A DNA stretch of 22,561 nucleotides from an uncultured Hungatella sp. (GTDB taxonomy: Bacteria > Bacillota > Clostridia > Lachnospirales > Lachnospiraceae): positions 1 through 22,561 of the forward strand of contig CAUEKH010000002.1 in the NCBI GenBank assembly GCA_959018155.1. The letters are read 5' to 3'. The notes beneath the pieces are model-generated. The model worked only from the letters and a program-made list of their open reading frames with translations, was not told the origin of the DNA and made no database searches. The position numbers and the translations under genes were made by a program. This document shows, piece by piece, positions 1 through 7,546 of the stretch (position 1 is its first letter; every line of letters starts with the position of its first letter).

Positions 1-49
1 GGCCTTCCGCTTAGGAGGCGGACGCTCTATCCTGCTGAGCTACAGAAAC
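1..49 (-). tRNA. tRNA-Arg(CCT), 5' part, truncated by the window edge
   Basis: Reading the minus strand from 49, the sequence begins GTTTCTG (acceptor 5' strand), then TA, a D-arm with GCTC...GAGC, and an anticodon arm TCCGC-CTCCTAA-GCGGA. The loop places CCT at positions 34-36, so the tRNA decodes AGG. The variable loop, T-arm and acceptor 3' strand lie beyond base 1, so only about 49 of roughly 74 nt are present. The anticodon stem pairs perfectly, which suggests an intact functional gene continuing to the left. Confidence 0.85.
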
Positions 50-154
50 GCATATGAAATTTTCATGGGGCGAATCCCCAAAATGTGTCCGCAGCAGGTT
101 CTCTTAAGAGGCGGACGCTCTATCCTGCTGAGCTACAGAAACGCATATGAAATT
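10..154. repeat. Direct repeat pair (10-61 and 103-154) covering the tRNA 5' half and its upstream flank
   Basis: Bases 10-61 and 103-154 are identical except for one position (14 versus 107). The offset is 93 bp. The repeat includes 12 bp of 5' flank (to the end of the shared gcatatgaaatt) as well as the tRNA 5' half. The ~40 bp between copies holds an imperfect stem TGGGG/CCCCA on the minus strand and sequence complementary to the copied D-loop and anticodon stem. Confidence 0.85.
104..142 (-). pseudogene. 5'-half copy of tRNA-Arg (degenerate tRNA)
   Basis: This stretch repeats the acceptor 5' strand, D-arm and anticodon-stem 5' strand of the tRNA-Arg at 1-49, with one base change that turns the anticodon from CCT into CTT. 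After the anticodon loop the match stops. The 3' side of the anticodon stem should be GCGGA but reads GAGAA, no canonical T-loop (TTCRA) follows, and no CAGAAAC is found to close the acceptor stem. It therefore cannot fold as a normal tRNA. It lies upstream of the real tRNA in the transcription direction, so it may be part of the same precursor transcript. Confidence 0.75.
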
Positions 155-491
155 CATATTAATACAAATCTCATCAAAATAACAACCCACCGGCTCTGCT
201 CCCGGCTTCACAGGCTGTATATTATTATATTCATAAATAACGGATTCGTCAAGGTTATATTAAAGAAAGTTTTCCCTGATAACGCTCTGATAACTCCTGG
301 CAATACCACTGGAAACGCGAAAGAATCCCTCTGTATTTTTCTGTTCCCCTCTCTCTAATGCCCTTCTGATAAATCATTAACTCCCCACTACGGAAATCCC
401 GACCATGAATATTAAGCATTTCGTAATATACAAATCCGCCCCTACCCGCTATACTGTAAAAAAGCACATTTCCACGAAAGGTCTGATATCA
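143..491. other. Intergenic region between the tRNA remnant and the metallophosphoesterase gene
   Basis: About 350 bp without a gene I can support. It holds the shared 5' flank of the tRNA copy (to 154), an AT-rich stretch (220-275), a weak promoter at 427-455 and a ribosome-binding site (gaaagg, about 476-481) for the downstream gene. An antisense reading frame at 255-467 is present but has no convincing ribosome-binding site. Confidence 0.6.
427..455 (+). promoter_or_regulatory. Candidate sigma-A promoter of the metallophosphoesterase gene
   Basis: TATACA (427-432), a 17-bp spacer, then TATACT (450-455). The -35 matches 4 of 6 consensus bases and the -10 matches 5 of 6. A start near 462 would leave a ~30-nt leader before the TTG at 492. 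It would exclude the upstream in-frame ATG at 405, so it supports the later start. Confidence 0.4.
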
Positions 492-1475
492 TTGAAATTG
501 ATTAAACGCATTTTTCAGTTTTTATTAATCCTGCTTCTCCTGTGCGGAACAGCTGGATTTTATGCCATAAAGATAGAGCCATACCGTCTGGTCGTGAAAA
601 CTTACCCCATTGGGGATACCGGCACCACCAACAACACCAGTAAGGAGAAAGCCGCAGATGAAATTACCATTGTCCAGGTATCTGACATCCAGATCAGTCC
701 CACTTACGACGAAAAACAGCTGAAACTGCTTGTAGAAAAGATCAACGCCCAGAAACCCGATATTTTTCTTTTCACCGGAGATTTATATGATAACTACGGA
801 CAATATGGCCCGGAAGAGGGAGTTATATCCGCCCTTTCTTCCATTAACGCCCCGCTGGGCAAATACGCCATCTACGGCAACAGAGACTGCGGTGGCGGCA
901 GTATCCGCAGATACAGTTCCATTCTGGAAGAATCCGGAATTCAGCTGCTGACCAATGAGGCAGCGATCATCACACTTGGAGGCGCTGAAGAAGCCTCTTT
1001 TGATACTGGCGCCGATACCGGCACGCAAGCAGGCGCTGACACCAGCACCGAAGCTCATACCACCAGCACCATCAACACCAATACCAGTACCACCACCAGT
1101 ACCCTTCTCATCGGCGGTGTTGATGACTACCTTCTTGGCACCCCTGACATATCGTCTGTTCTGGAAGCCATGAATGACAATGACTCTTTCCGAATCCTCA
1201 TGACTCACGAACCAGATACGGCAGACGATTATGCAAATGATGGTTTTGACTTAATCCTTGCCGGACACAGTCACGGCGGCCAGGTATGGCTCCCATTTAT
1301 CGGAAGTCCGTCAACTTCTATGGCGCGCAAATACCGCCAGGGCTTTTACCATCTCGATTCCAGCTGCGGCACCGAACTTTATGTAAACAGCGGAATCGGG
1401 ACCTCCCACTATCCGGCCCGTTTTCTTGTACCGCCAGAAATTACTGTATTCCGACTTACAATCGAACAAAATTAA
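492..1475 (+). CDS. Membrane-anchored metallophosphoesterase (YkuE-like) with variant metal motifs
   Basis: A calcineurin-like phosphoesterase, 327 residues from the TTG at 492. That start is preferred because gaaagg lies about 10 nt upstream and the product then begins with a positive N-terminus and a hydrophobic anchor (residues about 7-25). The catalytic domain is probably extracytoplasmic. Visible motifs in family order are VQVSDIQ (61-67), FTGDLYDN (94-101), YGNRD (128-132), MTHEPD (237-242) and AGHSHGGQ (257-264). Two positions that are His in the classical motifs (DxH and GNHD) are Gln67 and Arg131 here. Residues about 168-205 form a Thr/Ser/Ala-rich low-complexity insertion between two strands that are normally close together. 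An in-frame ATG at 405 would add 29 residues, but it precedes the only plausible promoter. The substrate is unknown; relatives are annotated as phosphodiesterases or UDP-diacylglucosamine hydrolase-like enzymes. Monocistronic. Confidence 0.85.
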   Translation: MKLIKRIFQFLLILLLLCGTAGFYAIKIEPYRLVVKTYPIGDTGTTNNTSKEKAADEITIVQVSDIQISPTYDEKQLKLLVEKINAQKPDIFLFTGDLYDNYGQYGPEEGVISALSSINAPLGKYAIYGNRDCGGGSIRRYSSILEESGIQLLTNEAAIITLGGAEEASFDTGADTGTQAGADTSTEAHTTSTINTNTSTTTSTLLIGGVDDYLLGTPDISSVLEAMNDNDSFRILMTHEPDTADDYANDGFDLILAGHSHGGQVWLPFIGSPSTSMARKYRQGFYHLDSSCGTELYVNSGIGTSHYPARFLVPPEITVFRLTIEQN

Positions 1476-1605
1476 ATGCTGTTTACAGACGCCAGCCTTC
1501 ATAAACCGCAATGGAAATCCTTCAGTCAAAGTCCTTTTACAAAACTTATCCCAGGAAAACGATAACCTGCACGCTCCGCGCACAGGTCACCGTCTTCAAT
1601 ACAAA

Positions 1606-1637
1606 GCGCCGCAGGAAACTCAAATTCCCCACGGCGC
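1606..1637 (-). terminator. Probable terminator of the DUF3881-like gene
   Basis: On the minus strand a 13-bp stem (GCGCCG.. pairing with ..CGGCGC, including G-U pairs) closes a 6-nt loop and is followed by only three Ts. It lies about 65 nt beyond the stop at 1701, between two convergent genes, and may serve both. The rest of 1476-1700 shows nothing recognisable. Confidence 0.45.
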
Positions 1638-1700
1638 TCCAAACTCATATCAGCAAACAAAAAGACTTTTCAACTACCTTTCAGTCCTTCATTCCCTGTT

Positions 1701-2588
1701 CTATTCCATCGTTTCCTCAAACACCACATTCCCCTGCATCCAGACCTGTCCCTTGAACCGTCTTCCAACCTCCGGCTCACCAATCAGATCCTGTCTGGCA
1801 ATCCCCACATGAAATGTGATATCACTGCAATCGAGCGTAAGGTCCAGGACCGTCTCACCGGTAATCTGGATCTTCTTCTCTTCAAGCCCTGTTATCTCGC
1901 CGATGACCGAGTACTGGTCGCACTCCACGCCGCATGGCATAAAGCAGGTATCAATGATGGAGTATAAGTCCTCCTTCATCACCCGTTTCGATATCTGGGA
2001 GTACATGTCGATGTCCTCGATTGTCAGCGTCTCCATGGCGTCCTCATCGCCGTTCTTGGCGGCTTCCAGGAGGGAATTGCGGTCTTTGGCCGCAACCCTG
2101 GCATTTTTCTTCTGTGTCTCTGTCTTCTGGATTGGAAGAAGGATCTTTCCCTCCACTGCCAGGCCGGTCAGACAGGCGTACTTCGTATCCAGCGAATGAT
2201 GGTCGAGAATCCGCTCCCTGCATTCAAAAGAATTGTCGATATAAAAAATCAGGGAAATACCGACTTTATACTCATCAAGCAGTCCGGCGTACGTTTCCCG
2301 TTCCGTATGGCGCTGAATCGAACAGGATACATCAGAAGTCATATCCGAACTCCGCAGATATGGATAGTAATAATTTCTGTGGAACTTTCCATCCCTGTCC
2401 ATTTCCCCGATTATGGCGATCCCCATCCCGGGCGCTGCTTCTCTCCTCACTTCACAGAGATTCGACTCGTCATCGAGCTGAATCCGCTTCATGCCGGATA
2501 AATCTTCAGTCATGCTATCCAGCAGTTTATCAATATCACGGTCCTTCTGATAAAGGGAAAATCCAATAGACCTTAAGAACTTATGCAT
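1701..2588 (-). CDS. DUF3881-like protein of unknown function
   Basis: A soluble, acidic 295-residue protein without signal peptide or membrane segment. The start at 2588 is chosen because AGGTGA sits 7 nt upstream; an in-frame ATG at 2609 has no such site. The N-terminus (MHKFLRSIGFS) and overall length fit my recollection of the DUF3881 family, which is largely confined to Lachnospiraceae and relatives. No catalytic motif is recognisable. A segment near residues 205-245 (MYSQISKRVMKEDLYSII, then a region with two cysteines) and a C-terminal beta-rich part (TGLEEKKIQITGETVLDL) resemble a small binding domain rather than an enzyme. It stands alone with its own promoter and terminator. The family name comes from memory and could be wrong; no function is claimed. 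Confidence 0.7.
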   Translation of the reverse strand: MHKFLRSIGFSLYQKDRDIDKLLDSMTEDLSGMKRIQLDDESNLCEVRREAAPGMGIAIIGEMDRDGKFHRNYYYPYLRSSDMTSDVSCSIQRHTERETYAGLLDEYKVGISLIFYIDNSFECRERILDHHSLDTKYACLTGLAVEGKILLPIQKTETQKKNARVAAKDRNSLLEAAKNGDEDAMETLTIEDIDMYSQISKRVMKEDLYSIIDTCFMPCGVECDQYSVIGEITGLEEKKIQITGETVLDLTLDCSDITFHVGIARQDLIGEPEVGRRFKGQVWMQGNVVFEETME

Positions 2589-2610
2589 AATGTCGTCACC
2601 TGCTTTCATT

Positions 2611-2652
2611 CTGTTTTTTATAGCTGTTTTTATAGCCGTTTTTAATAGCTGC
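2611..2652. repeat. Three short tandem repeats in the leader of the DUF3881-like gene
   Basis: Three consecutive imperfect units of 12-13 bp (ctgttttttatag, ctgtttttatag, ccgtttttaatag) lie just upstream of the ribosome-binding site of the minus-strand gene. The sequence ctgctttca occurs on both sides of the array. Confidence 0.7.
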
Positions 2653-2785
2653 TTTCAGTCTCTTTAAAACCTGCTTCCTACAGACTTCCCGCCTTTTCCA
2701 ACTCTTAAACCCGCAAAAGCCGGAAGCCGAACAGAAAACAATGAGGCGAAGGATACCCCGCCTCAAGTCTTATCGAATATTATAT

Positions 2786-2813
2786 ACTATAATGTATGAG
2801 AATGCCAGCACAA
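2786..2813 (-). promoter_or_regulatory. Candidate promoter of the DUF3881-like gene
   Basis: Minus-strand TTGTGC, 16-bp spacer, TATAGT, immediately followed by a second -10-like TATAAT (2779-2784). Either -10 would give a leader of about 180 nt before the start at 2588. The -35 is weak. Confidence 0.4.
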
Positions 2814-2884
2814 ATTTCTTAAATATTTCAGCCCTGGAAATAACCTGGAATTAACCTGAAAATGAACCGCCCTTTTCCAAACTA

Positions 2885-2923
2885 AGCCTCCCGGCGGAAC
2901 CTTTCAGTCCCGCCCGGAAGGCT
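2885..2923 (-). terminator. gdhA terminator
   Basis: A long GC-rich stem (AGCCTTCCGG... pairing with ...CCGGGAGGCT, a few mismatches) begins about 30 nt after the gdhA stop. The downstream tail on the minus strand (TTAGTTTGG) is only moderately T-rich, whereas the plus-strand side has TTTT, so it may act in both directions. Confidence 0.6.
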
Positions 2924-2954
2924 TTTCACTGCATACTTATTTACTTACGGCTTC

Positions 2955-4304
<1,350 letters not shown>

Positions 4305-4368
4305 CTAATCAACCATATTGACTTCAGGCGCAAACCTGCGCTCCTCATACAGGTTTTCGGCCTTTAAA

Positions 4369-4408
4369 GGCAAAAAGAGGCCAGAACTTAAGTTCCGGCC
4401 CCTTTGCC
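4369..4408 (-). promoter_or_regulatory. Terminator-like hairpin in the gdhA leader / end of the GH112 operon
   Basis: On the minus strand the arms GGGGCCGGAAC and GTTCTGGCCTC enclose a TTAA loop and are followed by TTTTT. The outer bases GGCAAA and TTTGCC extend the stem with a 2-nt bulge. This is a canonical intrinsic terminator shape about 90 nt beyond the GH112 stop. However, it also begins about 10 nt after the predicted gdhA transcription start, so gdhA transcripts must pass through it. A perfect 12-bp palindrome GCCTTTAAAGGC directly after it overlaps its base and could compete. An unsupported 21-codon reading frame starts at the ATG at 4410 and ends in a TGA at 4345-4347. Confidence 0.7.
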
Positions 4409-4425
4409 ATCTGTAACTGATTGAG

Positions 4426-4454
4426 ATTATAGCAAGTAAAAATCATAAAGTCAA
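4426..4454 (-). promoter_or_regulatory. gdhA sigma-A promoter
   Basis: Minus-strand TTGACT (4454-4449), exactly 17 bp, then TATAAT (4431-4426). This is one base short of perfect consensus. Predicted start of transcription is about 4419, between the GH112 stop (4500) and the leader hairpin. Confidence 0.85.
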
Positions 4455-4499
4455 GAAATGGAAATGCTTATTTTATATTTTTTTTATTTCAGTGCCGGT

Positions 4500-6662
4500 T
4501 CACGCCTCAAACCACAGGATATCATTCGCCTTCAGACTCATGGCGCGGCCATTTCCGTCTCCGTCGTAAATCACCGTCTCCTGCGGTTCATACGTATTGT
4601 TGACCACACAGTATTTTCCGGTTGCGGGGTAATAGTTCACTTCCACGTTGTAGTTGTCGCTGTACCATTTCTTCATGTCCTGCTCTTTTCCTGCCGCCCA
4701 GAAAACCGCGCGGTAGAGAAGTCTGGAATTCTCGAAGGAATATGGAATTCCGCTGATATAGACGCTGCGTCCTTTGCCGAATTCATGAACCGCCATCTGC
4801 ACATCCTGGCCGATACTCCTTAAAATCTGCGCATCCGGAAGGGCATAGATATTCTTCATCCCCTCGCCAAAAGCGATTTCCCCGGCACAGTCCTCCGTGA
4901 TAAAGTGGTCATGCGCTTCCCAGTTATATTTATCCGTGGAAAGGCTGAAACCAATCTCCTTATCCACGCCCAGAACGCTTGCAAGCGTAAAATACCGTCC
5001 CTCATGCTGACAGGCCGTCGGTTCCCCGACTCCGATGAATCCGCCGCCCTCGGCCACAAACCGCTTCACAGCGCTGGAAATTACCGGATTCAGCCAGTAG
5101 CTGCCGCCGCTTGGCGCGGTATAGGCATCCCCGACATTGATAATCACACTGCATTCCTTTAACACATCAGGATTCTCAGCCACATCGTCGAAGCTGATAA
5201 ATTTTACATCGAAGGGCATTCCGCTTAAGCCCTCCAAAACTCCGGCATAGGAGTACGTCTGCTTGTAATCAATGGCATGGGCGACCATATGAGTTCCCCA
5301 GGAACGGATCCGGCCCCAGCTGTTAAGTACCCCGACCGTAAAATGGTTGTACGGGGTCTGACCGCCTACATTCTCATAGAGAAGGCGGAATTCATTACAG
5401 ATTTCCTCAATATAATCAATAAACTCCGGGAACTGAAGCGCCAGCTTTAAATAGCCGCCGTAGCCGATACGGTCGATGGGCTTTCTTAAAATGGCTCTTC
5501 TCGCCGTCACCCAGTTCACCTTTGCCTCTTTAATCGGATCTCCGCCTTCATGGAAGACATCCGGGAAGAAGTACGGGAGGAACCGGCCCTCTGTATATTT
5601 TACACCCGGGATATCGGAAATCAGCCGGAGGGTTGTTCCATTTCCCACGGATCCCACAACGGCATCCAGTCCCACCTCTTTAAAATACTCTCCAAACGGC
5701 TCCGTTCCAATCCAGTGGTCGCCGAGGAACATCATGGCTTCCTTGCCATTTTCATGACAGATATCCACCAGGACCTTCATCAGCTTCGCAACCTCACGCT
5801 GCTGGAATTTCTGGAAATCCTTAAACTCCTTCGAAGGAACCCGGTTCGTATTGTTGTGGTACCCCTGGTCGATGATGTATTCCGGCCGGAACGGGTAGCC
5901 CACCTCTTTTTCAAACTGCTCTAAGATATAGGGGCTTACGCTGGCGCTATAGCCGAACCAGTCCACGAATTTTTCCTTTGCGTATTCATTAAACACCAGG
6001 GTAAACTGATGGAAGAAAGTAGTAAAACGGACTACATCCGTATCCGGATTCTCCTTCATCCAGTTTTTCAGCTTCTCAATGACATGTTTCTGTGTCTTCG
6101 GCTGTCTCACATCGAAAGTAATCTGATGTTCCACGTTCTGCCAGCTGTTTGTGATGAAATTATACATATGAACCGGATCCCAGATGATAAAAGCCAGGAA
6201 GCTGACCGTGTAGTCATGGTAGCGCTCCGGCTCTCTCACGACTACCTCCATGGAAGCCTCGTCGTAATCCCAGCCTGACGGTGCGACCACCTCTCCGGTT
6301 GTACGGTCCACCACCTCCCACCAGCGCTTGATGTCATCAATCGTATTGGGCTTTAACTGCTGGTCATATAAATGCTTCATAACCGGAATTCTCAGTTCTC
6401 CGTCATCCATGGCCGTATAGAATTCCGTCATAAGATACATCTGCTGAACCTCATCCGGGTTGGCTTCGGCCCAGGCATTGTCTTTTCTCGTCGTATAGTA
6501 GGTGGAATAGATTTTTACCGGCATCGACTTTAACTCATCCGGCATGTTCGTTCCATCACAGTCGCGGAGGGCGTCGGCTCCCCAGCGGTTTACGATCTCC
6601 TTCGTCTCCTCAATCATATCCACATCTGTGGGAACCGTTACACGTCCGTAATTCTCGCTCAT
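4500..6662 (-). CDS. GH112 beta-galactoside phosphorylase (galacto-N-biose/lacto-N-biose phosphorylase type)
   Basis: Cytoplasmic phosphorolytic enzyme that splits a beta-galactoside with inorganic phosphate into alpha-D-galactose 1-phosphate and an acceptor sugar. The 720 residues align along their full length with what I recall of the bifidobacterial enzyme LnpA: GRVTVPTD near the N-terminus, WEVVDRTTGEVV (about 115-126), VSFLAFIIWDPVHMYN (153-168), DVVRFTTFFHQFTL (209-222), MMFLGDHWIGTEPF (310-323, with the catalytic acid Asp315), PGVKYTEGRFLPYFFPD, and RIGYGGYL. The start at 6662 has GAGGAG 8 nt upstream; a TTG two codons earlier lies too close. It is the last gene of the sensor-transporter operon. 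The family also contains galactosyl-1,4-L-rhamnose phosphorylases, and I cannot tell these apart by eye. No nahK, galT or galE lies nearby to indicate an HexNAc acceptor. Confidence 0.93.
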   Translation of the reverse strand: MSENYGRVTVPTDVDMIEETKEIVNRWGADALRDCDGTNMPDELKSMPVKIYSTYYTTRKDNAWAEANPDEVQQMYLMTEFYTAMDDGELRIPVMKHLYDQQLKPNTIDDIKRWWEVVDRTTGEVVAPSGWDYDEASMEVVVREPERYHDYTVSFLAFIIWDPVHMYNFITNSWQNVEHQITFDVRQPKTQKHVIEKLKNWMKENPDTDVVRFTTFFHQFTLVFNEYAKEKFVDWFGYSASVSPYILEQFEKEVGYPFRPEYIIDQGYHNNTNRVPSKEFKDFQKFQQREVAKLMKVLVDICHENGKEAMMFLGDHWIGTEPFGEYFKEVGLDAVVGSVGNGTTLRLISDIPGVKYTEGRFLPYFFPDVFHEGGDPIKEAKVNWVTARRAILRKPIDRIGYGGYLKLALQFPEFIDYIEEICNEFRLLYENVGGQTPYNHFTVGVLNSWGRIRSWGTHMVAHAIDYKQTYSYAGVLEGLSGMPFDVKFISFDDVAENPDVLKECSVIINVGDAYTAPSGGSYWLNPVISSAVKRFVAEGGGFIGVGEPTACQHEGRYFTLASVLGVDKEIGFSLSTDKYNWEAHDHFITEDCAGEIAFGEGMKNIYALPDAQILRSIGQDVQMAVHEFGKGRSVYISGIPYSFENSRLLYRAVFWAAGKEQDMKKWYSDNYNVEVNYYPATGKYCVVNNTYEPQETVIYDGDGNGRAMSLKANDILWFEA

Positions 6663-6700
6663 TGTCAAATCTCCTCTTGAATCTGAATTTTAAATTGCTA

Positions 6701-7534
6701 TTAGCCCTTAACCGCTGAAGAGTTCACGCCTTCCACAAAGTATTTCTGTGAGAAGAAGAACAGCACCAGCACCGGAATCAGTACGATAGAAGCCGCGGAC
6801 ATCTGAAGCGCCGGGTCTGTTACCGTACCCTCCGTAAACAGTTTGATACCAACCGACAACATCTGTTTTTCCAGGCTGGAAATGAAGATGTACGGTCCCA
6901 TATAGTCGTTCCAGGACCACACGAAGGTAAACAGCACCATGGTCACGAGCGACGGTTTCGCAAGCGGCAGGATAATCCTGGAGTAGATGGTAAAATGGTT
7001 GCAGCCGTCGATTCTGGCCGCCTCGCTGATCTCATTTGGAATCCCGATAAACGCCTGCCGCATCATAAATACAAAGTAGATATCGAAGGTAGCCGGCAGA
7101 ATTAAGGACCACATCGTATCGAGAATATGGATCTGGCGGAAAATGATATACCGCGGAATCAGCATAATATCACTGGGAATCATCAGGGAAGAAAGCAGTA
7201 CAAGGAAGATTAAGTCCCTTCCCTTAAAATTAATCTTGGAAAACGCGTAAGCCGTAATTGAAACGACAAACAGCTTAATCGCGATGGTAAGCACCGTCAT
7301 CACGACCGTGTTGACATACCATCTTCCGAAATCATAGTACGGGTCCCCGAATAAGTCCGTATAGTTGGATAAGATAATCTGCTCCGGAATCAGCTGCAGC
7401 GGCTTGGAAAGAACATCTCCGGAGATCTTAAAGGACGATGATACCATGAATAAAAAAGGATAGATACAGATAATGCCGATAACGATTAAGATGATCGTCC
7501 ATACCCACGACATTTTTTTATTTTTCTTAACCAT
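6701..7534 (-). CDS. Sugar ABC transporter permease, MalG-type (CUT1)
   Basis: Inner permease subunit of a carbohydrate importer, 277 residues with six predicted membrane segments, the first at about 12-33. The cytoplasmic coupling loop that docks on the ATPase is the classical EAA motif at 171-190, which begins EAARIDG. The C-terminus (FFFSQKYFVEGVNSSAVKG) is typical of CUT1 MalG-like subunits. The start has an AAGGAGGAGG site. It lies 12 bp after the partner permease and about 38 bp before the phosphorylase, so the three are almost certainly co-transcribed. No ATP-binding subunit is encoded in the cluster, which is common for CUT1 systems that share an MsmX-like ATPase. Confidence 0.93.
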   Translation of the reverse strand: MVKKNKKMSWVWTIILIVIGIICIYPFLFMVSSSFKISGDVLSKPLQLIPEQIILSNYTDLFGDPYYDFGRWYVNTVVMTVLTIAIKLFVVSITAYAFSKINFKGRDLIFLVLLSSLMIPSDIMLIPRYIIFRQIHILDTMWSLILPATFDIYFVFMMRQAFIGIPNEISEAARIDGCNHFTIYSRIILPLAKPSLVTMVLFTFVWSWNDYMGPYIFISSLEKQMLSVGIKLFTEGTVTDPALQMSAASIVLIPVLVLFFFSQKYFVEGVNSSAVKG

Positions 7535-7546
7535 AGTTCCTCCTCC

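Larger units (their letters stand above)
2589..2954. other. Intergenic region between the DUF3881-like gene and gdhA
   Basis: About 365 bp. On the minus strand it contains the gdhA terminator (2885-2923), a candidate promoter for the DUF3881-like gene (2786-2813), a 7-bp hairpin TGAGGCG/CGCCTCA near the expected transcript start (2742-2765), and the tandem repeats at 2611-2652. The remaining bases show nothing recognisable. Confidence 0.6.

Noticed and set aside
65..358. Plus-strand frame of 97 codons starting beside the tRNA copy.
   Set aside because: It reads through the antisense of the tRNA repeat and has no ribosome-binding site or protein-like composition.
255..467. Antisense reading frame of 70 codons upstream of the metallophosphoesterase gene, with fairly plausible amino-acid composition.
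   Set aside because: No ribosome-binding site at a sensible distance from any ATG, no recognisable domain, and it overlaps the region of the candidate promoter. It remains possible but unsupported.
1000..1106. Repeating triplets that at first look like a short repeat array.
   Set aside because: They are in frame, irregular and encode a Thr-rich loop. There are no spacers or palindromic repeats as in CRISPR.
783..1208. 141-codon frame antisense to the metallophosphoesterase gene, rich in Gly and Ala.
   Set aside because: It mirrors the repetitive Thr-rich codons of the real gene on the opposite strand.
2021..2569. 182-codon frame antisense to the DUF3881-like gene.
   Set aside because: Composition rich in Arg, Ser and Pro, no start signal, and full overlap with a well-supported gene.
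4345..4410. 21-codon leader peptide before gdhA.
   Set aside because: No ribosome-binding site and almost no untranslated leader before its ATG. Noted only as part of the leader observation.
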